The notes under the pieces: generated by a model
Told to the model about the DNA's origin: nothing
Databases searched by the model: none
Seen by the model: the letters and a program-made list of their open reading frames with translations, nothing else
From: Oscillospiraceae bacterium
GTDB lineage: Bacteria; Bacillota; Clostridia; Oscillospirales; Acutalibacteraceae
Assembly: GCA_009779995.1 (NCBI GenBank)
Contig: WRDW01000017.1
Location: 1-35,531 of the forward strand
Length of the DNA: 35,531 nt
Direction: 5' to 3'
In this document: piece by piece, positions 16,222-22,363 of the stretch
Layout: every line of letters begins with the position of its first letter
How positions within the stretch are numbered: the first letter of the stretch is position 1
Translations under genes and position numbers: made by a program

Positions 16222-17106
16222 ATGCAATTCCTATCCCTGCTGCTGTCACTCTTTTTTGCCCTCATCCCGGCCTTCCCCTTCCTTGCCCCGGCGCGGGACG
16301 CACTGCCCGAAAGCAGCCTGGCGCAGCGCGCGCGGGCGATGATCACCGAGGAACAGCTTGTTGAGGTCGCCCTGGCCATGGAGGCGCTGCAGGACGCGGC
16401 GGAAGAAAACAACATGCTCGATTTCTTCCCCCTCACCCTGGTGGATGATTTTTGGAAGTCGCTGGCGGTCGCCTACACGTACTCATGCTTTTACAGCGTG
16501 GAAGACGGCCTGACCCCGGCCGAAGCGCTTCGCTCGCAGTTCGGCGCCGCAGGGCGGTCAACGGTCGTTTCCATGACCCTGTATGACAATGGGCAGGAGC
16601 CGATGAAGTACGACGCGAACCAGCATTTCACCTGGGGCTTCCATTCCACGAAGGCCATCGGCCTGGAAAAGTCCCGCATACTCCAAAACAATTATGAGAT
16701 AGCGGTCTTTTTTAAAAACCCCTCGGTGGCGTTCATAAAGGAACGCTACCTGGATTTCCTGGAGGAGGGCCAGGGGGAATGGGAGGCGCGCTGGAACGCC
16801 TGGGTGGAGGGCGGCGCCTTCGGCCTGAATATGCGCGAACTCCTGCTGGAGGAGTGCGCGGACCGCGAAGGCTTTGACAAGCATTACAGCGACGACGAAA
16901 TCATGGACCTGTGGAACAACGAAAAGGGCAGGCAGGCCTACCTGCACACCGGCCTGCTGGGCGGCATCGCCTTCCGCCAGTTCCGCATGGCATGGGACGG
17001 CGGCGAGCTGATCGAAGGCTACGAATACGGGGCTTCAACAGCAACCGAGCAGCGCCAGTTTATTTTTGAGAACACGTACCTGTGGAACCCCACGGTGAAG
17101 GCATAG
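16222..17106 (+). CDS. Secreted protein of unknown function
   Basis: A 294-aa protein, not recognised. MQFLSLLLSLFFALIPAFPF is a signal peptide or N-terminal membrane segment. The mature part is acidic, Trp- and Phe-rich and without repeats. Two Cys (near residues 92 and 213) are spaced too far apart to suggest a metal site. The start is fixed by AAAGGAG upstream of the ATG at 16222 and by the promoter at 16156. The in-frame extension to 16021 runs antisense through the UroD-like gene and is rejected. It is transcribed alone and ends at a terminator. Confidence 0.75.
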   Translation: MQFLSLLLSLFFALIPAFPFLAPARDALPESSLAQRARAMITEEQLVEVALAMEALQDAAEENNMLDFFPLTLVDDFWKSLAVAYTYSCFYSVEDGLTPAEALRSQFGAAGRSTVVSMTLYDNGQEPMKYDANQHFTWGFHSTKAIGLEKSRILQNNYEIAVFFKNPSVAFIKERYLDFLEEGQGEWEARWNAWVEGGAFGLNMRELLLEECADREGFDKHYSDDEIMDLWNNEKGRQAYLHTGLLGGIAFRQFRMAWDGGELIEGYEYGASTATEQRQFIFENTYLWNPTVKA

Positions 17107-17150
17107 CCTGAAGCTTCGCCCCTGCGTGGACACCCACGCCTCATGGCGTT

Positions 17151-17181
17151 TCCCCCCTCTCGCAAAGCGAGGGGGGTTTTT
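17151..17181 (+). terminator. Terminator after the secreted-protein gene
   Basis: A C-rich arm (17152-17163, ending CTCTCGC) pairs with GCGAGGGGGG (17167-17176) across an AAA loop, with one G-T pair, and is followed by five T residues. Confidence 0.8.
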
Positions 17182-17208
17182 AAACCTCTGCGCTAACTTC
17201 GCTGAACG

Positions 17209-17235
17209 TAATACTGATTATCGGGAACAGTATTA
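17209..17235. repeat. TAATACTG/CAGTATTA inverted repeat upstream of rpmG
   Basis: The 8-bp arms (17209-17216 and 17228-17235) are perfect. CGCTAA (17191-17196) can alternatively pair with TTAGCG (17233-17238). It lies 57 bp upstream of the rpmG -35 box. A protein-binding site is possible. Confidence 0.5.
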
Positions 17236-17291
17236 GCGCGGGGGGTGTGTCCGCAAAAATCCGAAAAAATCGCGAATTTTTAAAATAACCC

Positions 17292-17320
17292 TTGACAAAC
17301 CCCCGCGCCCGTGGTATACT
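17292..17320 (+). promoter_or_regulatory. Sigma-A promoter of the rpmG-secE-nusG operon
   Basis: TTGACA (17292-17297), a 17-bp spacer and TATACT (17315-17320). A leader of about 90 nt precedes rpmG. Confidence 0.85.
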
Positions 17321-17415
17321 CTCTATACCTCTGGCAGGGGGTTTATTTTTTGTGCATATGTGCGCAGTTCCCCTGCGCGCGAGGGAGCCTAATCATCAGA
17401 AGGAGGCGCTTGACT

Positions 17416-17565
17416 ATGCGGGTCAAAATAGTCCTGGCTTGCACCGAGTGCAAGCAGCGCAACTACAACAAAAAGAAGGACAAGAAAAACACGCCGGAAC
17501 GGCTGGAGCTGCGCAAGTACTGCCGCTTTTGCAGGAAGCACACCATCCACCGCGAGACGAAGTGA
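17416..17565 (+). CDS. rpmG: Ribosomal protein bL33
   Basis: A 49-aa large-subunit protein, [17 protein letters not shown] to HTIHRETK, exactly the family length. Both zinc-binding CxxC pairs are present (CTEC and CRFC), so this is the C+ (zinc) form. An AAGGAGG site precedes the ATG. It heads the rpmG-secE-nusG cluster, the standard arrangement in Bacillota. Longer frames starting at 17292 or 17311 run through the promoter and are rejected. Confidence 0.97.
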   Translation: MRVKIVLACTECKQRNYNKKKDKKNTPERLELRKYCRFCRKHTIHRETK

Positions 17566-17588
17566 GGAAAGTGAGGAGGGAAATTCGC

Positions 17589-18095
17589 ATGGCAAAGAAT
17601 AAGAACGAAATACCGTCCTCCAAGGACAACGCCGGGAAAGACGCCCAGGCGAAGGAAGCCAAACAGAAGCTGAAGCAGGCCGAGAAGGCCAAGGCCCCCG
17701 GCGCGAAGGGCGACAAAGAAAAGGATGAAAAGGCCGACAAGAAGAAGGCATCGGTGCGCTTCCGGCGCTTCTGGAAGGACTTCCGCGGCGAGCTGAAGAA
17801 GATTGTCTGGCCGGACCTCAAGACCATCGCCAAGAACACGGGCATCGTGCTGCTCACCACGGTAATTATCGGCGTGCCGGTGTGGATCCTCGACTATGCC
17901 CTGAGCGAGGGCATCCTGGTTCTCAAGCGCGTGGCCCAGGGCGCCCGGGTGGAACAGGTGGAGCCGACCACCGACTATGTCAACGACTACCTCTCGGAGT
18001 GGGCAAGCGAGCTGGCGGAGCAGGCGATTCCCACCACCACAGCGGCGCCGACAGAGGCGGAACACGACCACAACGACCCCGATCACACGCACTAA
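17589..18095 (+). CDS. secE: Preprotein translocase subunit SecE with long N- and C-terminal extensions
   Basis: A 168-aa protein. The core (about residues 57-115) has the SecE signature RFWKDFRGELKKIVWPDLKT, then one membrane segment (GIVLLTTVIIGVPVWILDYAL). It belongs to SecYEG in the membrane. Most Bacillota SecE are about 60-75 aa. Here about 55 Lys/Glu/Ala-rich residues precede the core. About 50 follow it, including an Ala/Thr/Glu stretch and a terminal EHDHNDPDHTH. The start ATG has GGAGGG upstream. It lies 23 nt after rpmG and 12 nt before nusG. Confidence 0.93.
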   Translation: MAKNKNEIPSSKDNAGKDAQAKEAKQKLKQAEKAKAPGAKGDKEKDEKADKKKASVRFRRFWKDFRGELKKIVWPDLKTIAKNTGIVLLTTVIIGVPVWILDYALSEGILVLKRVAQGARVEQVEPTTDYVNDYLSEWASELAEQAIPTTTAAPTEAEHDHNDPDHTH

Positions 18096-18107
18096 GGAGG
18101 GCGCGGC

Positions 18108-18665
18108 ATGGAGCGAGAGGCCCGCTGGTACGTCATCCACACCTATTCCGGCTATGAGAACAAGGTGGCGGCCAACATCGAAAAAATCGTGGAAAACCGG
18201 GGGATGCAGGACCAGATCATGGGCGTGAACATCCCCACGGAGGCCGTAACGGAGGTCAAGGCGGACGGCAAGCGCAAGGAGGTGGAGCGCAAGCTCTTCC
18301 CCGGCTATGTGTTCGTCAAAATCGCCGTGGAGTTCGACGACGACGACATGCCCAAGATCACCGACGAATGCTGGTGGCTGGTGCGCAACGTGCGCGGGGT
18401 CACGGGCTTCGTGGGCCCGGACAACCGCCCCGCCCCCCTCGACGAGGAAAAAGTCATCGAGATGGGCGTGGAGGAGCGCCGCGTGGAGGTCAGCTATGAG
18501 GTTGGCGACACGGTCAACATCATCCACCCGAACTTCGAGGGCTTCACCGGCCGCGTGGAGTCCATCAACACGGAGCAGGGCACGGTGAAAATCGCCATCA
18601 CGGCCCTGTTCGGCAAGGAAACCATCACGGAACTGGCCATGGATTGGGTGGAGCCCCTGAATTAA
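18108..18665 (+). CDS. nusG: Transcription termination/antitermination factor NusG
   Basis: A 185-aa protein that binds RNA polymerase, modulates pausing and links it to Rho or the ribosome. The NGN domain opens with ARWYVIHTYSGYENKVAANI and includes KLFPGYVFVK and VRGVTGFVG. The KOW domain follows with VGDTVNIIHPNFEGFTG. Length is normal. It has AAGGAGG and starts 12 nt after secE. There is no terminator before rplK. Confidence 0.98.
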   Translation: MEREARWYVIHTYSGYENKVAANIEKIVENRGMQDQIMGVNIPTEAVTEVKADGKRKEVERKLFPGYVFVKIAVEFDDDDMPKITDECWWLVRNVRGVTGFVGPDNRPAPLDEEKVIEMGVEERRVEVSYEVGDTVNIIHPNFEGFTGRVESINTEQGTVKIAITALFGKETITELAMDWVEPLN

Positions 18666-18744
18666 TGCTGAATGCTTAATTCTCAATGCTTAATTGGGGA
18701 ACGATCTGACCATGCGTTTGTTTGCTCAGGCGAGTTGCTTGGGC

Positions 18745-18822
18745 GTGGGAGAGGCAAGTGCTTTCGCTTAATTCATTCAGCATTCAGAATTAAGCATTCA
18801 GCATTGGCTTCGCCACTACCAC
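18745..18822 (+). promoter_or_regulatory. Probable L1-binding leader of rplK-rplA, carrying a microrepeat insert
   Basis: Between nusG and rplK, GTGGGAG (18745-18751) and AGTG (18757-18760) pair with CACT (18814-18817) and CCAC (18819-18822), leaving an asymmetric internal loop. This resembles the mRNA mimic of the 23S L1 site known from L11-operon leaders, used for autoregulation by L1. The apical part is filled by the AT-rich repeat: CTTAATTC (18767-18774) pairs with GAATTAAG (18787-18794). The rest of the 182-nt gap holds a second microrepeat at 18664-18695. No separate promoter was seen. Confidence 0.5.
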
Positions 18823-18847
18823 ATTTATTTAGGAGGAAAGCAGATCA

Positions 18848-19273
18848 ATGGCGCAAAAAGTAGTCGGCTTGGTCAAGCTGCAAATTCCCGCCGGGAAGGC
18901 CACCCCGGCGCCCCCCGTCGGCCCCGCGCTGGGGCAGTATGGGCTGAACATCCCCGGGTTCACCAAGGAGTTCAACGAGCGCACGAAGAACGACGTGGGC
19001 CTGATTATCCCCGTGGTCATCACGGTCTTCTCGGACCGCACGTTCAGCTTCGTCACCAAGACGCCCCCCGCCGCCGTGCTCATCAAGAAGGCCTGCGGCA
19101 TAGAGAGCGGCTCGGGCGTGCCCAACAGAACAAAAGTTGCCACAATCACCGCGGCGCAGGTGCGCCAGATTGCCGAACTGAAACTGCCTGACCTCAATGC
19201 AGGGAGCGTGGAGGCCGCCATCAAGATGATCGCGGGCACCGCGCGCAGCATGGGCGTCACGGTGAAGGATTAG
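18848..19273 (+). CDS. rplK: Ribosomal protein uL11
   Basis: A 141-aa large-subunit stalk-base protein. [18 protein letters not shown], then [21 protein letters not shown] and the C-terminal rRNA-binding [11 protein letters not shown] are diagnostic. Length is normal. The AGGAGG site lies about 11 nt upstream. It sits between nusG and rplA as in most bacteria. Confidence 0.99.
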   Translation: MAQKVVGLVKLQIPAGKATPAPPVGPALGQYGLNIPGFTKEFNERTKNDVGLIIPVVITVFSDRTFSFVTKTPPAAVLIKKACGIESGSGVPNRTKVATITAAQVRQIAELKLPDLNAGSVEAAIKMIAGTARSMGVTVKD

Positions 19274-19291
19274 AAGGGAGAGTAGAACACA

Positions 19292-19984
19292 ATGAAACAC
19301 GGCAAGAGATACATCGAAACCGCCAAGCTCGTGGACCGCGCGAAATTCTATGATCCCGACGAGGCCCTGGCCACCGCGATCAAGACCGCCGTGGCGAAGT
19401 TCGACGAGACCATCGAGTGCCACGTCAAGCTCGGCGTGGACGGCCGCCACGCCGACCAGCAGGTGCGCGGCGCGGTGATCCTCCCCAACGGCACGGGCCG
19501 CAAAGTGCGCGTGGCCGTCTTCGCCAAGGGCCCGGACGCCGAAGCGGCCATCGCCGCCGGGGCGGAGATCGTGGGCGCGGAGGACCTGGTGGCCCGCATC
19601 CAGGGCGAGGGCTTCATGGATTTCGACGTAGCCGTCGCCTCCCCCAACATGATGGGCCTGGTCGGCCGCCTGGGTAAGCTCCTGGGCCCGCGCGGCCTGA
19701 TGCCCAGCCCCAAGGCCGGCACCGTCACCCCCAACGTGGCCCAGGCCGTCATCGACGCCAAGGCCGGCAAGATCGAATACCGCCTGGATAAGACCAACAT
19801 CATCCACTGCCCCATCGGCAAGGCCTCCTTCGGCGTGGAGAAGCTCCAGGAGAACTTCACGGCCCTGCTGGACGCCCTCGTCAAGGCGAAGCCCGCGGCG
19901 GCCAAGGGCCAGTATATCCGCTCGTGCACGGTTGCTGCTACTATGGGGCCGGGGGTGCGGGTCAATCCGGCGAAGGTTGTGTAG
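19292..19984 (+). CDS. rplA: Ribosomal protein uL1
   Basis: A 230-aa protein that forms the L1 stalk and classically represses its own operon by binding the leader. [15 protein letters not shown] is the family signature, and the start [16 protein letters not shown] is typical. It begins 18 nt after rplK. A strong terminator follows within 60 nt, and the usual rplJ-rplL partners do not follow (see findings). Confidence 0.99.
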   Translation: MKHGKRYIETAKLVDRAKFYDPDEALATAIKTAVAKFDETIECHVKLGVDGRHADQQVRGAVILPNGTGRKVRVAVFAKGPDAEAAIAAGAEIVGAEDLVARIQGEGFMDFDVAVASPNMMGLVGRLGKLLGPRGLMPSPKAGTVTPNVAQAVIDAKAGKIEYRLDKTNIIHCPIGKASFGVEKLQENFTALLDALVKAKPAAAKGQYIRSCTVAATMGPGVRVNPAKVV

Positions 19985-20013
19985 GCATTAGACATTAGAT
20001 TTTTGACGTCAGA

Positions 20014-20044
20014 CGCGCCCGCCGGGATGGTGGGCGCGTTTTTT
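20014..20044 (+). terminator. Terminator after rplA
   Basis: CGCGCCCGCC (20014-20023) pairs with GGTGGGCGCG (20029-20038), including one G-T pair, across a 5-nt loop, and is followed by six T residues. It ends the ribosomal operon. Confidence 0.88.
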
Positions 20045-20047
20045 GTG

Positions 20048-20076
20048 TTGCAATATGCGCCTGGGCGTGGTATACT
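20048..20076 (+). promoter_or_regulatory. Promoter of PIN module 1
   Basis: TTGCAA (20048-20053), a 17-bp spacer and TATACT (20071-20076). The sequence from here to the start codon is nearly the same as at 20793-20845, ending in GAGAGAGGTGCGCC then ATG. Confidence 0.85.
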
Positions 20077-20097
20077 ATAAACAGAGAGAGGTGCGCC

Positions 20098-20571
20098 ATG
20101 AAGAAATTGAAGATTTATTTGGAAACGACCGTGTTCAACCGCTACTTCGAGCCGGAACGGGATAACTACAGAGATACCGTGCGGCTGTTCGAGGAAATTG
20201 CGGAGGAGAAATTTGAGGCGTATGCGTCTGAGTATGTCCTTGAGGAACTGTCCCGCACAGAGGGGCCGAAGCTGCAAAATATGCTGGAATTGCTGGAACA
20301 ATGCGGCGCGATTCTGTTGAAAAAGTCAGACGAAATAGAAGCGCTGGCATATCAGTACGCAGTGCACGAAATTATTTCAGAAAACCACGAGTATGACCGT
20401 TGGCACATTGCCTGCGCTTCCGTCCATGGCATGGACGCGCTTGTCAGCTTGAACTTTACCCATATCAACAGGCTCTGGACCAAAGACAAAATGAGATACG
20501 TCAATCCCTTGAACGGCTATCCCGCCGTGTCAATCATTGCGCCGATGGAGGTGATCAACAATGGAAACTAG
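20098..20571 (+). CDS. PIN-domain protein, module 1 (putative toxin nuclease)
   Basis: A 157-aa PIN-fold protein. The first acidic motif reads KIYLETTVFNRYF, with Glu where Asp is usual. A second acidic residue is in SEYVLEEL, and the third motif is YDRWHIACASVHGMDALVSL. PIN domains are metal-dependent RNases, often VapC-type toxins. The first 7 residues (MKKLKIY) and the leader match module 2. The small downstream gene begins inside its last codons (11-nt overlap), the reverse of the usual antitoxin-first order. Whether it is toxic is inferred from family only. Confidence 0.8.
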   Translation: MKKLKIYLETTVFNRYFEPERDNYRDTVRLFEEIAEEKFEAYASEYVLEELSRTEGPKLQNMLELLEQCGAILLKKSDEIEALAYQYAVHEIISENHEYDRWHIACASVHGMDALVSLNFTHINRLWTKDKMRYVNPLNGYPAVSIIAPMEVINNGN

Positions 20572-20740
20572 CTTGGATTACGAGCGCGAGATAGACGCCA
20601 TCCGCGCGGAGCTTTCCCGTGAGCGACGGGAGCTCGGCAAGGAGGAGTTCGACCGCAGGCAGGCGATTGCCGTGCGCGAAATTGTCGAAAAATACAACCT
20701 CCGTTACGCCGACCTCCCTTCGGCCAGGCGCGCCGTCTAA
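20561..20740 (+). CDS. Small charged partner protein of PIN module 1 (candidate antitoxin)
   Basis: A 59-aa protein, METSLDYEREIDAIRAEL onward, rich in Arg/Glu and predicted to be all helical. It overlaps the end of the PIN gene by 11 nt and so is translationally coupled. The ending ADLPSARRAV is identical in the partner of module 2, and the DNA beyond the stop is nearly identical too. There is no recognisable DNA-binding fold. A role as antitoxin or cofactor is inferred from the arrangement. Confidence 0.6.
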   Translation: METSLDYEREIDAIRAELSRERRELGKEEFDRRQAIAVREIVEKYNLRYADLPSARRAV

Positions 20741-20756
20741 CTTCGCGCAAAAATAC

Positions 20757-20789
20757 AAGCGGCTGTCCGGGTGGGCAGCCGCTTTTTTT
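20757..20789 (+). terminator. Terminator of PIN module 1 (shared hairpin, copy 1)
   Basis: AAGCGGCTG (20757-20765) pairs with CAGCCGCTT (20776-20784) and is followed by more T residues to 20789. The same hairpin recurs at 21553-21580 and 22322-22349. Confidence 0.9.
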
Positions 20790-20792
20790 GTG

Positions 20793-20821
20793 TTGCAATA
20801 TGCGCTCAGTTATGGTATACT
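20793..20821 (+). promoter_or_regulatory. Promoter of PIN module 2
   Basis: TTGCAA (20793-20798), a 17-bp spacer and TATACT (20816-20821). It is nearly a copy of the module 1 promoter and leader. Confidence 0.85.
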
Positions 20822-20842
20822 AGGAAAAGAGAGAGGTGCGCC

Positions 20843-21331
20843 ATGAAAAAGTTGAAGATTTATCTGGATACCTGCGTCATTGGGTATCTTGACCAACAGG
20901 ATGACCCGGGCCGAATGGCCGAAACGCACAGGCTTTGGGAGCGGCTAAAGGCCGGGGAATATGATGTGGTCATCTCCGATGTGACCATAGAAGAGCTCAA
21001 TCGCTGCCATGATCAAAGAAGGGATAAGTTGCTGCAATGCCTTGCTCAGATTTCGTTCGAGAGGGTCATCGTGGACGACCAAACCCTCGCGGTGGCGGAA
21101 AAATTCGTTGACCTGGGTATTCTGAAGAAGAAAAGCTTTGACGACTGCCGCCACATTGCCGCAGCCATTGTTTTTGGCTGTGACGCGATTGTGTCCTGGA
21201 ATTTCAAGCACATCGCCAACCCGAGGACCATCGTAGGCACAAAAGCGGTGACGACATTGTCCGGTTACAAGGACCTGTTGATTTTTACCCCCACATTTTT
21301 AATCGAAGAAGGTGACGACAATGATTCATAA
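20843..21331 (+). CDS. PIN-domain protein, module 2 (putative toxin nuclease)
   Basis: A 162-aa PIN protein beginning MKKLKIYLDTCVIGYLDQQD. The first Asp is present here. Other acidic positions lie in VISDVTIEELNRC and in SFDDCRHIAAAIVFGCDA, followed by IVSWNFKHI, as in PIN nucleases. The start at 20843 is taken for the GAGAGAGGTGCGCC leader shared with module 1. An in-frame extension to 20771 covers the terminator and promoter. It diverges strongly from module 1 beyond the N-terminus. The next gene starts inside its last codons (ATG at 21321). Confidence 0.85.
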   Translation: MKKLKIYLDTCVIGYLDQQDDPGRMAETHRLWERLKAGEYDVVISDVTIEELNRCHDQRRDKLLQCLAQISFERVIVDDQTLAVAEKFVDLGILKKKSFDDCRHIAAAIVFGCDAIVSWNFKHIANPRTIVGTKAVTTLSGYKDLLIFTPTFLIEEGDDNDS

Positions 21332-21536
21332 CATCCCCGAACCCGAAATAAGCCCGAACTTCACCATCGACGACATCCACAAAATCCGCGAATGGAATTA
21401 TGAGCGCATGAAGGACGCCACGAAAGAGGAGCGCCGCGCGGAGTCGGACCGTGCGGTGCGTTGGTTCGACGAACGCATAGCCGAGCTACGCCGGAATCCC
21501 CCCGCCGACCTCCCCTCGGCCAGGCGCGCCGTCTAA
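21321..21536 (+). CDS. Small charged partner protein of PIN module 2 (candidate antitoxin)
   Basis: A 71-aa protein starting MIHNIPEPEISPNF and continuing TIDDIHKIREWNYERMKD, with an Arg/Glu-rich helical body. The 'DDIHKIRExNYE' type of sequence is one I associate with small proteins next to PIN genes in Clostridia, from memory. The start lies within the PIN gene's end (11-nt overlap), and the gene ends with the same PSARRAV block as module 1. An alternative GTG start at 21312 would add three residues. Confidence 0.65.
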   Translation: MIHNIPEPEISPNFTIDDIHKIREWNYERMKDATKEERRAESDRAVRWFDERIAELRRNPPADLPSARRAV

Positions 21537-21545
21537 CTTCGCGCA

Positions 21546-21580
21546 AAAATGCAAGCGGCTGTCCGTGAGGGCAGCCGCTT
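21546..21580 (-). terminator. Convergent terminator between PIN module 2 and the VapC-type gene (shared hairpin, copy 2)
   Basis: AAGCGGCTG (21553-21561) pairs with CAGCCGCTT (21572-21580). Read on the minus strand it is followed by GCATTTTT. On the plus strand the T tract is poor, so it best serves the minus-strand toxin gene. Confidence 0.7.
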
Positions 21581-21596
21581 GTGTTCTTTGCAAAGC

Positions 21597-21983
21597 TCAC
21601 CAGATGCACGGCACGCCGTAGGCCGGTATGTGTTCGTCCGCCGTTACAATCGCCAGGCCCTCGCACAGCGCCGCCGCTACCAGGAGCCGGTCGAAGGGGT
21701 CGCGGTGGTGGAAGGGCAGCGTCTCTGTGCGCGCAATGTGGCTGCGTTCTATCGGCAGCAGGAGGAAGCCGTTGCTTTCAACTTGATGCGCAAAATTATC
21801 TGCGCCGCCTTCAAAGGAGAGCTTGCCGCTGCTGATCTTGATGGCGAGTTCCCACGCGGAGGCCAGGCTGACGAACTTCTGGTTCCCGGGCGATAAAATG
21901 GCCTCCCGGGCAGGCTTGGACAGCCTTTCTTCGTCATCCGCCAGGGCCCAGAGGATCGTATGCGTATCCAATAATAAATTCAT
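21597..21983 (-). CDS. VapC-type PIN toxin of a type II toxin-antitoxin pair
   Basis: A 128-aa PIN nuclease. The acidic residues are in LLLDTHTILWAL, SAWELAIKIS, RDPFDRLLVAAAL and VTADEHI, the standard VapC set. This subgroup (LLLDTHxLLW) is typical of type II systems. The stop of the antitoxin and the ATG overlap as TGATG. A GTG three nt upstream is an alternative start. It follows the RelB-like gene in one operon. Probable activity: an endoribonuclease inhibiting translation, inferred from family. Confidence 0.9.
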   Translation of the reverse strand: MNLLLDTHTILWALADDEERLSKPAREAILSPGNQKFVSLASAWELAIKISSGKLSFEGGADNFAHQVESNGFLLLPIERSHIARTETLPFHHRDPFDRLLVAAALCEGLAIVTADEHIPAYGVPCIW

Positions 21984-22240
21984 CACATATACTCCCTGAA
22001 ATCTTCCAACGGCGCGTCAAAGTCGTCTGCCATCCAAATCTTGCCCCTCATGCTGCCCAAAACGGGCACGTTGCCGCTTGCCACCGGCGCGACCTCCAGC
22101 GGCAGGGTGTTCTTGCTGATAGCCTGCCGCAGAAAGATGTTCACCGCCGTGGTCATGTCCATGCCCAGCCGCGCAAACAGCTCCTGCGCGGCCTTTTTCA
22201 CCTCCGCGTCCGTGCGGATGTTAATGTTCGCATATGCCAT
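21983..22240 (-). CDS. RelB/DinJ-family antitoxin
   Basis: An 85-aa protein. MAYANINIRTDAEVKKAA and LGMDMTTAVNIFLRQAI form the ribbon-helix-helix DNA-binding dimer of RelB/DinJ antitoxins. The C-terminal tail (ADDFDAPLEDFREYM) is acidic and would wrap the toxin. The start at 22240 has GGAGGG upstream. A longer frame to 22300 runs into the promoter. The partner is a PIN toxin, not the RelE/YafQ toxin usually paired with this antitoxin family. Confidence 0.9.
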   Translation of the reverse strand: MAYANINIRTDAEVKKAAQELFARLGMDMTTAVNIFLRQAISKNTLPLEVAPVASGNVPVLGSMRGKIWMADDFDAPLEDFREYM

Positions 22241-22271
22241 GGCTTTGCCCTCCTTTGTTGCTTGTGCTACT

Positions 22272-22315
22272 ATTATAGCATAGTATGCGCACGGTGTCAA
22301 TATGTTATGCGCATA
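22272..22315 (-). promoter_or_regulatory. Promoter and probable operator of the RelB/VapC-type pair
   Basis: On the minus strand, TTGACA (22295-22300) and TATAAT (22272-22277) have a 17-bp spacer, both consensus. TATGCGCA occurs at 22284-22291 in the spacer and again 22 bp away at 22306-22313, within the palindrome TATGCGCATA (22306-22315). The pair of sites, two helical turns apart, suits autorepression by the ribbon-helix-helix antitoxin. Confidence 0.8.
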
Positions 22316-22349
22316 AAAAATAAGCGGCTGTCCGGGAGGGCAGCCGCTT
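22315..22349 (-). terminator. Terminator of the membrane-protein gene at 22364 (shared hairpin, copy 3)
   Basis: On the minus strand, AAGCGGCTG (22349-22341) pairs with CAGCCGCTT (22330-22322), then ATTTTTT. It is 15 nt beyond the stop codon. Confidence 0.85.
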
Positions 22350-22363
22350 GTGGGTTCATTTGC

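Noticed and set aside
17566-17588. tRNA-Trp that often lies between rpmG and secE
   Set aside because: The gap is only 23 nt.
17463-18686. A 407-aa open frame on the minus strand opposite rpmG-secE-nusG
   Set aside because: Mirror of three certain genes; the His/Asp/Val-rich protein matches nothing.
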